From NCBI GenBank assembly GCA_001801825.1, contig MGYR01000087.1:1-16853 (forward strand): a DNA stretch of 16,853 nt. The letters are read 5' to 3'. Origin of the DNA: Gammaproteobacteria bacterium RIFCSPLOWO2_02_FULL_56_15. GTDB lineage: Bacteria > Pseudomonadota > Gammaproteobacteria > Eutrophobiales > Eutrophobiaceae. Below, piece by piece: positions 15,029 through 16,853 of this stretch. The notes below the pieces were generated by a model. That model was not told where the DNA came from. It saw only the letters and a list, made by a program, of their open reading frames with translations, and did not search any database. How positions within the stretch are numbered: the stretch's first letter is position 1; each line of letters starts with the position of its first letter. The position numbers and the translations under genes were made by a program.

Positions 15029-16288
15029 TTGCCTATGGCGGAATATAACTCAGCCATCACCAGCCTGTATGACAATATCTGGCTGGTCGATGGAGTGCGT
15101 ACCCCCTTTGTCGATTACAAGGGGGTCTTCGGATTGGTTTCCCCAACCGACCTGGGCATCAAGACGGCAAGGGAAATCTTCAGACGAACCGGTTTAGCTC
15201 CGGAGGATGTCGGCGCCGTAGTCACCGGCTGTATGGCCCAGGCATCTTTCGATGCCTATGTATTGCCGAGACATATCGGGCTCTATTCCGGCGTACCGGT
15301 CCAGGTACCCGCAACTTTGGTGCAAAGAGTCTGCGGCACGGGGATCGAGATACTGATGCAATCGGCCGATGCCATCACCCTGGGCAAGATAGAACTGGGA
15401 TTGTGCGTCGCGGCAGAATCCATGAGTCGCAATCCCATCGCCGCCTACACCCACCGGAGCGGTTATAACCTCGGACAGGTGGATTTCAAAGATTTCCTCT
15501 GGGAGGCGCTGACCGATACCGCCATCGGCACCAGCATGGGTGTCTGTGCGGAACGCCTGGCGACGGAATACTCCATCAACCGCGGGGATGCGGATGCCTT
15601 CGCCTGCGAGAGTTTCGATCGGGCTCTCCGTGCCCAGGCAGATGGTTTTCTGGCGGGTGAAATTACAACCGTCATCACCGAAAAGTTCGAACTGGAAGGT
15701 TACCAAACCCGGGGGATCAGACTGCCCCGGGGCCTTGAAGGGCAAAAGACTGACAACCATGTCAGGCCATCTCCCTTAGAAGTCCTGGCGAAGCTGCCTG
15801 CCGTATTCGGCGGCGTGCAGACCGGCGGAAACAGTTCTGCCATCGTCGATGGGGCGGGCGCCGCTCTGGTGGCCTCCGGCGACTACATCAAGCGCAAGGG
15901 GATTCAACCCCTGGGGCGCATGGTCGCAGCTACGGTCGTGGGCGTAGCTCCGGAAAATATGGGCATCGGACCGGTTGTCGCGATTCGGCCTTTGCTGGAA
16001 CGAACCGGACTGGGGACGGATAATATCGACCGGTTCGAAATCAACGAGGCCTTTGCAGCCCAGTGCATCGCCGTTGAAAGAGAGCTTCAACTGGATCACG
16101 CCCGGGTCAACGTCCATGGCGGAGCCATCGCCCTTGGCCATCCCCTGGCAGCCTCCGGGGTACGACTCGCCATGACCGTGGCTCGCGAATTGAAACATTC
16201 CGGTAGCCGTTACGGCATCGCTTCTGCCTGCATCGGCGGCGGCCAGGGTATCGCCCTGCTAATCGAAAATCCGGAGCATTCCGGCTGA
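15029..16288 (+). CDS. thiolase family protein (acetyl-CoA C-acyltransferase)
   Basis: This enzyme either joins two acyl-CoAs or cleaves 3-ketoacyl-CoA with CoA, in fatty-acid or polyhydroxyalkanoate metabolism. The direction and chain length cannot be read from sequence. The 419-residue protein carries all thiolase catalytic elements: nucleophile C102 in QRVCGTGIE, N339 in INEAFAAQ, H371 in LGHPLAASG, and the second cysteine C401 in ACIGGGQGIAL. It is not the FadI/FadA type by its loops. FWEALTDT-like residues and MGVCAERLA in the cap region fit the general acetyl-CoA acetyltransferase group. TTG at 15029 is favoured as start by AAGGAG six bases before; ATG 15035 is the alternative. It lies 71 nt after the protease gene; TGCTAGCAT (14991-14999) could be an extended -10, but the evidence is weak. 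Its last codons are duplicated downstream. Confidence 0.92.
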   Translation: MPMAEYNSAITSLYDNIWLVDGVRTPFVDYKGVFGLVSPTDLGIKTAREIFRRTGLAPEDVGAVVTGCMAQASFDAYVLPRHIGLYSGVPVQVPATLVQRVCGTGIEILMQSADAITLGKIELGLCVAAESMSRNPIAAYTHRSGYNLGQVDFKDFLWEALTDTAIGTSMGVCAERLATEYSINRGDADAFACESFDRALRAQADGFLAGEITTVITEKFELEGYQTRGIRLPRGLEGQKTDNHVRPSPLEVLAKLPAVFGGVQTGGNSSAIVDGAGAALVASGDYIKRKGIQPLGRMVAATVVGVAPENMGIGPVVAIRPLLERTGLGTDNIDRFEINEAFAAQCIAVERELQLDHARVNVHGGAIALGHPLAASGVRLAMTVARELKHSGSRYGIASACIGGGQGIALLIENPEHSG

Positions 16289-16380
16289 CAGGGAACGCAT
16301 CCCGGAGGTAGCGCGGTAGAAAAACGGACTGCTAATCGAAAATCCGGAGCACTCCGGCTGACAGGGGACGAATCCCGGAG
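16256..16380 (+). repeat. imperfect tandem duplication of the thiolase 3' end
   Basis: Two 52-bp copies, 16256-16307 and 16329-16380, differ at only three positions and start 73 bp apart. The first covers the last codons and stop of the thiolase gene plus 19 bases beyond. The second, separated by a 21-bp unrelated spacer, repeats them outside the gene, including codons that would read LLIENPEHSG and a stop. Only the second copy runs directly into a T tract. This is either a recent local duplication or the remnant of a collapsed tandem copy of the gene. Confidence 0.9.
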
Positions 16381-16387
16381 TTTTTTT
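16351..16387 (+). terminator. intrinsic terminator of the thiolase gene
   Basis: ACTCCGG (16351-16357) pairs perfectly with CCGGAGT (16375-16381), and six further T residues follow to 16387. The 17-nt loop could form a short inner stem. The equivalent region of the first repeat copy pairs less well (TCCGG/CCGGA) and has no T tract, so termination should occur here. The stop codon of the convergent minus-strand gene lies within the T run. Confidence 0.8.
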
Positions 16388-16853
16388 ACTCCTGCCGTAC
16401 GATCAGCCCATCCAGCGCCAGAATCCCCGTTTCGAATGCCCGTACCGGATTGATATCCAGCTCCAGGATTTCCGGACAGCCCACCAGGAGATCCGAGACG
16501 GCCAGCAGCGCGCGTATCACCGCCTGCTGGTCTACGGCCGGGGCACCACGCCAGCCTTCCAGCAGGACTTTTGCCTTCAGTTCGGCCAGCATCTCCGCCG
16601 CATCTGCAGGATATATGGGCGCCAGTCGCATGCTGACATCCTTGATGGCTTCGGCGATGGTTCCACCAATCCCGAGTAACAATACTGGTCCGAATACCGG
16701 ATCGCGTAACCCGCCTATAATCAGGTCCAGACCCGGTCCGGCCATTTCTTCCAGCAGGTAGGCATGACCTGCCGCGCTCTTTATGCTGTCGATCTTGTGC
16801 AGCGCATCCTTGAGATCCGACTCCTCGCGAATGCCCAGATGCACTCCACCGAC
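16386..16853 (-). CDS. NDP-forming acyl-CoA synthetase, C-terminal ATP-grasp part (5' end outside window)
   Basis: This is the C-terminal end of an ATP-grasp protein of the ADP-forming acetyl/acyl-CoA synthetase family. That family includes Pat/YfiQ-like protein acyltransferases, in which this domain accompanies CoA-binding and ligase domains. About 156 codons are visible, beginning VGGVHLG at the window edge. Family segments seen are EEMAGPGLDLIIGGLRDPVFGPVLLLGIGGT, LAPIYPADAAEML, LEGWRGAPAVD and the metal-site ELDINPV. It ends with ALDGLIVRQE and a TAA. A GTG at 16844 lies in frame, but conserved motif residues continue upstream of it, so it is internal and the gene enters from outside. It converges on the thiolase gene. 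Both could serve acyl-CoA metabolism, but the convergent arrangement does not require it. Whether the rest is a fused CoA-binding protein or a separate beta subunit cannot be seen. Confidence 0.87.
   Translation of the reverse strand, partial: VGGVHLGIREESDLKDALHKIDSIKSAAGHAYLLEEMAGPGLDLIIGGLRDPVFGPVLLLGIGGTIAEAIKDVSMRLAPIYPADAAEMLAELKAKVLLEGWRGAPAVDQQAVIRALLAVSDLLVGCPEILELDINPVRAFETGILALDGLIVRQE

Noticed and set aside
1..16853. Mobile element, CRISPR array, prophage, toxin-antitoxin or defence system
   Set aside because: All substantial frames are accounted for by recognised housekeeping genes. No repeat-spacer pattern, transposase, integrase or attachment duplication at the tRNA-Leu 3' end was seen in the window.

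Overview
The window is a chromosomal segment of a gammaproteobacterium at moderate GC. The gene order and the proteins (HflK/HflC/HflX, an Hfq with the whole canonical core, HisZ next to purA) resemble the purA-hisZ-hflC-hflK-hflX-hfq-miaA-mutL-amiB-tsaE-nnr-orn neighbourhood of Pseudomonas and of purple-sulfur/Chromatiales-type bacteria. The M48 protease directly beside orn fits the latter group. I cannot name the species from the sequence alone.

Layout: a tRNA-Leu(CAG), clipped by the window edge, lies at 1-82 on the + strand and faces a 13-gene run that reads entirely on the minus strand from 13600 down to 153: orn, nnr, tsaE, amiB-type amidase, mutL, miaA, hfq, hflX, hflK, hflC, yjeT (DUF2065), hisZ, purA. 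Most gaps are short (hflK/hflC 3 nt, yjeT/hisZ 4 nt, mutL/miaA overlap 11 nt), so this looks like a superoperon. Candidate internal promoters lie in front of the amidase (AT-rich 189-nt gap) and hfq. To the right, on the + strand, are a Ste24-type M48 membrane protease (13713-14957, divergent from orn) and a thiolase (15029-16288). The thiolase ends in an imperfect 73-bp-period tandem duplication and a strong intrinsic terminator. A minus-strand gene for the ATP-grasp end of an NDP-forming acyl-CoA synthetase converges on it and runs off the right edge.

The cluster combines RNA turnover (orn), metabolite repair (nnr), tRNA modification (tsaE, miaA), septal wall cleavage (amidase), mismatch repair (mutL), riboregulation (hfq), ribosome rescue (hflX), FtsH control (hflKC) and purine/histidine synthesis (purA, hisZ). 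The last pair is metabolically linked through AMP/AICAR.

I found no mobile element, CRISPR array, phage gene, toxin-antitoxin or defence module, and no credible undescribed system. The observations most worth following are: a MutL whose endonuclease/metal-site motifs are absent (MutH-type), the duplicated 3' end of the thiolase gene, the absence of queG and rsgA from their usual neighbouring positions, an N-to-S change in the HflX G4 motif, and small dyads in the amidase, hfq and M48 leaders. Every stretch without a gene is shorter than 200 bases.
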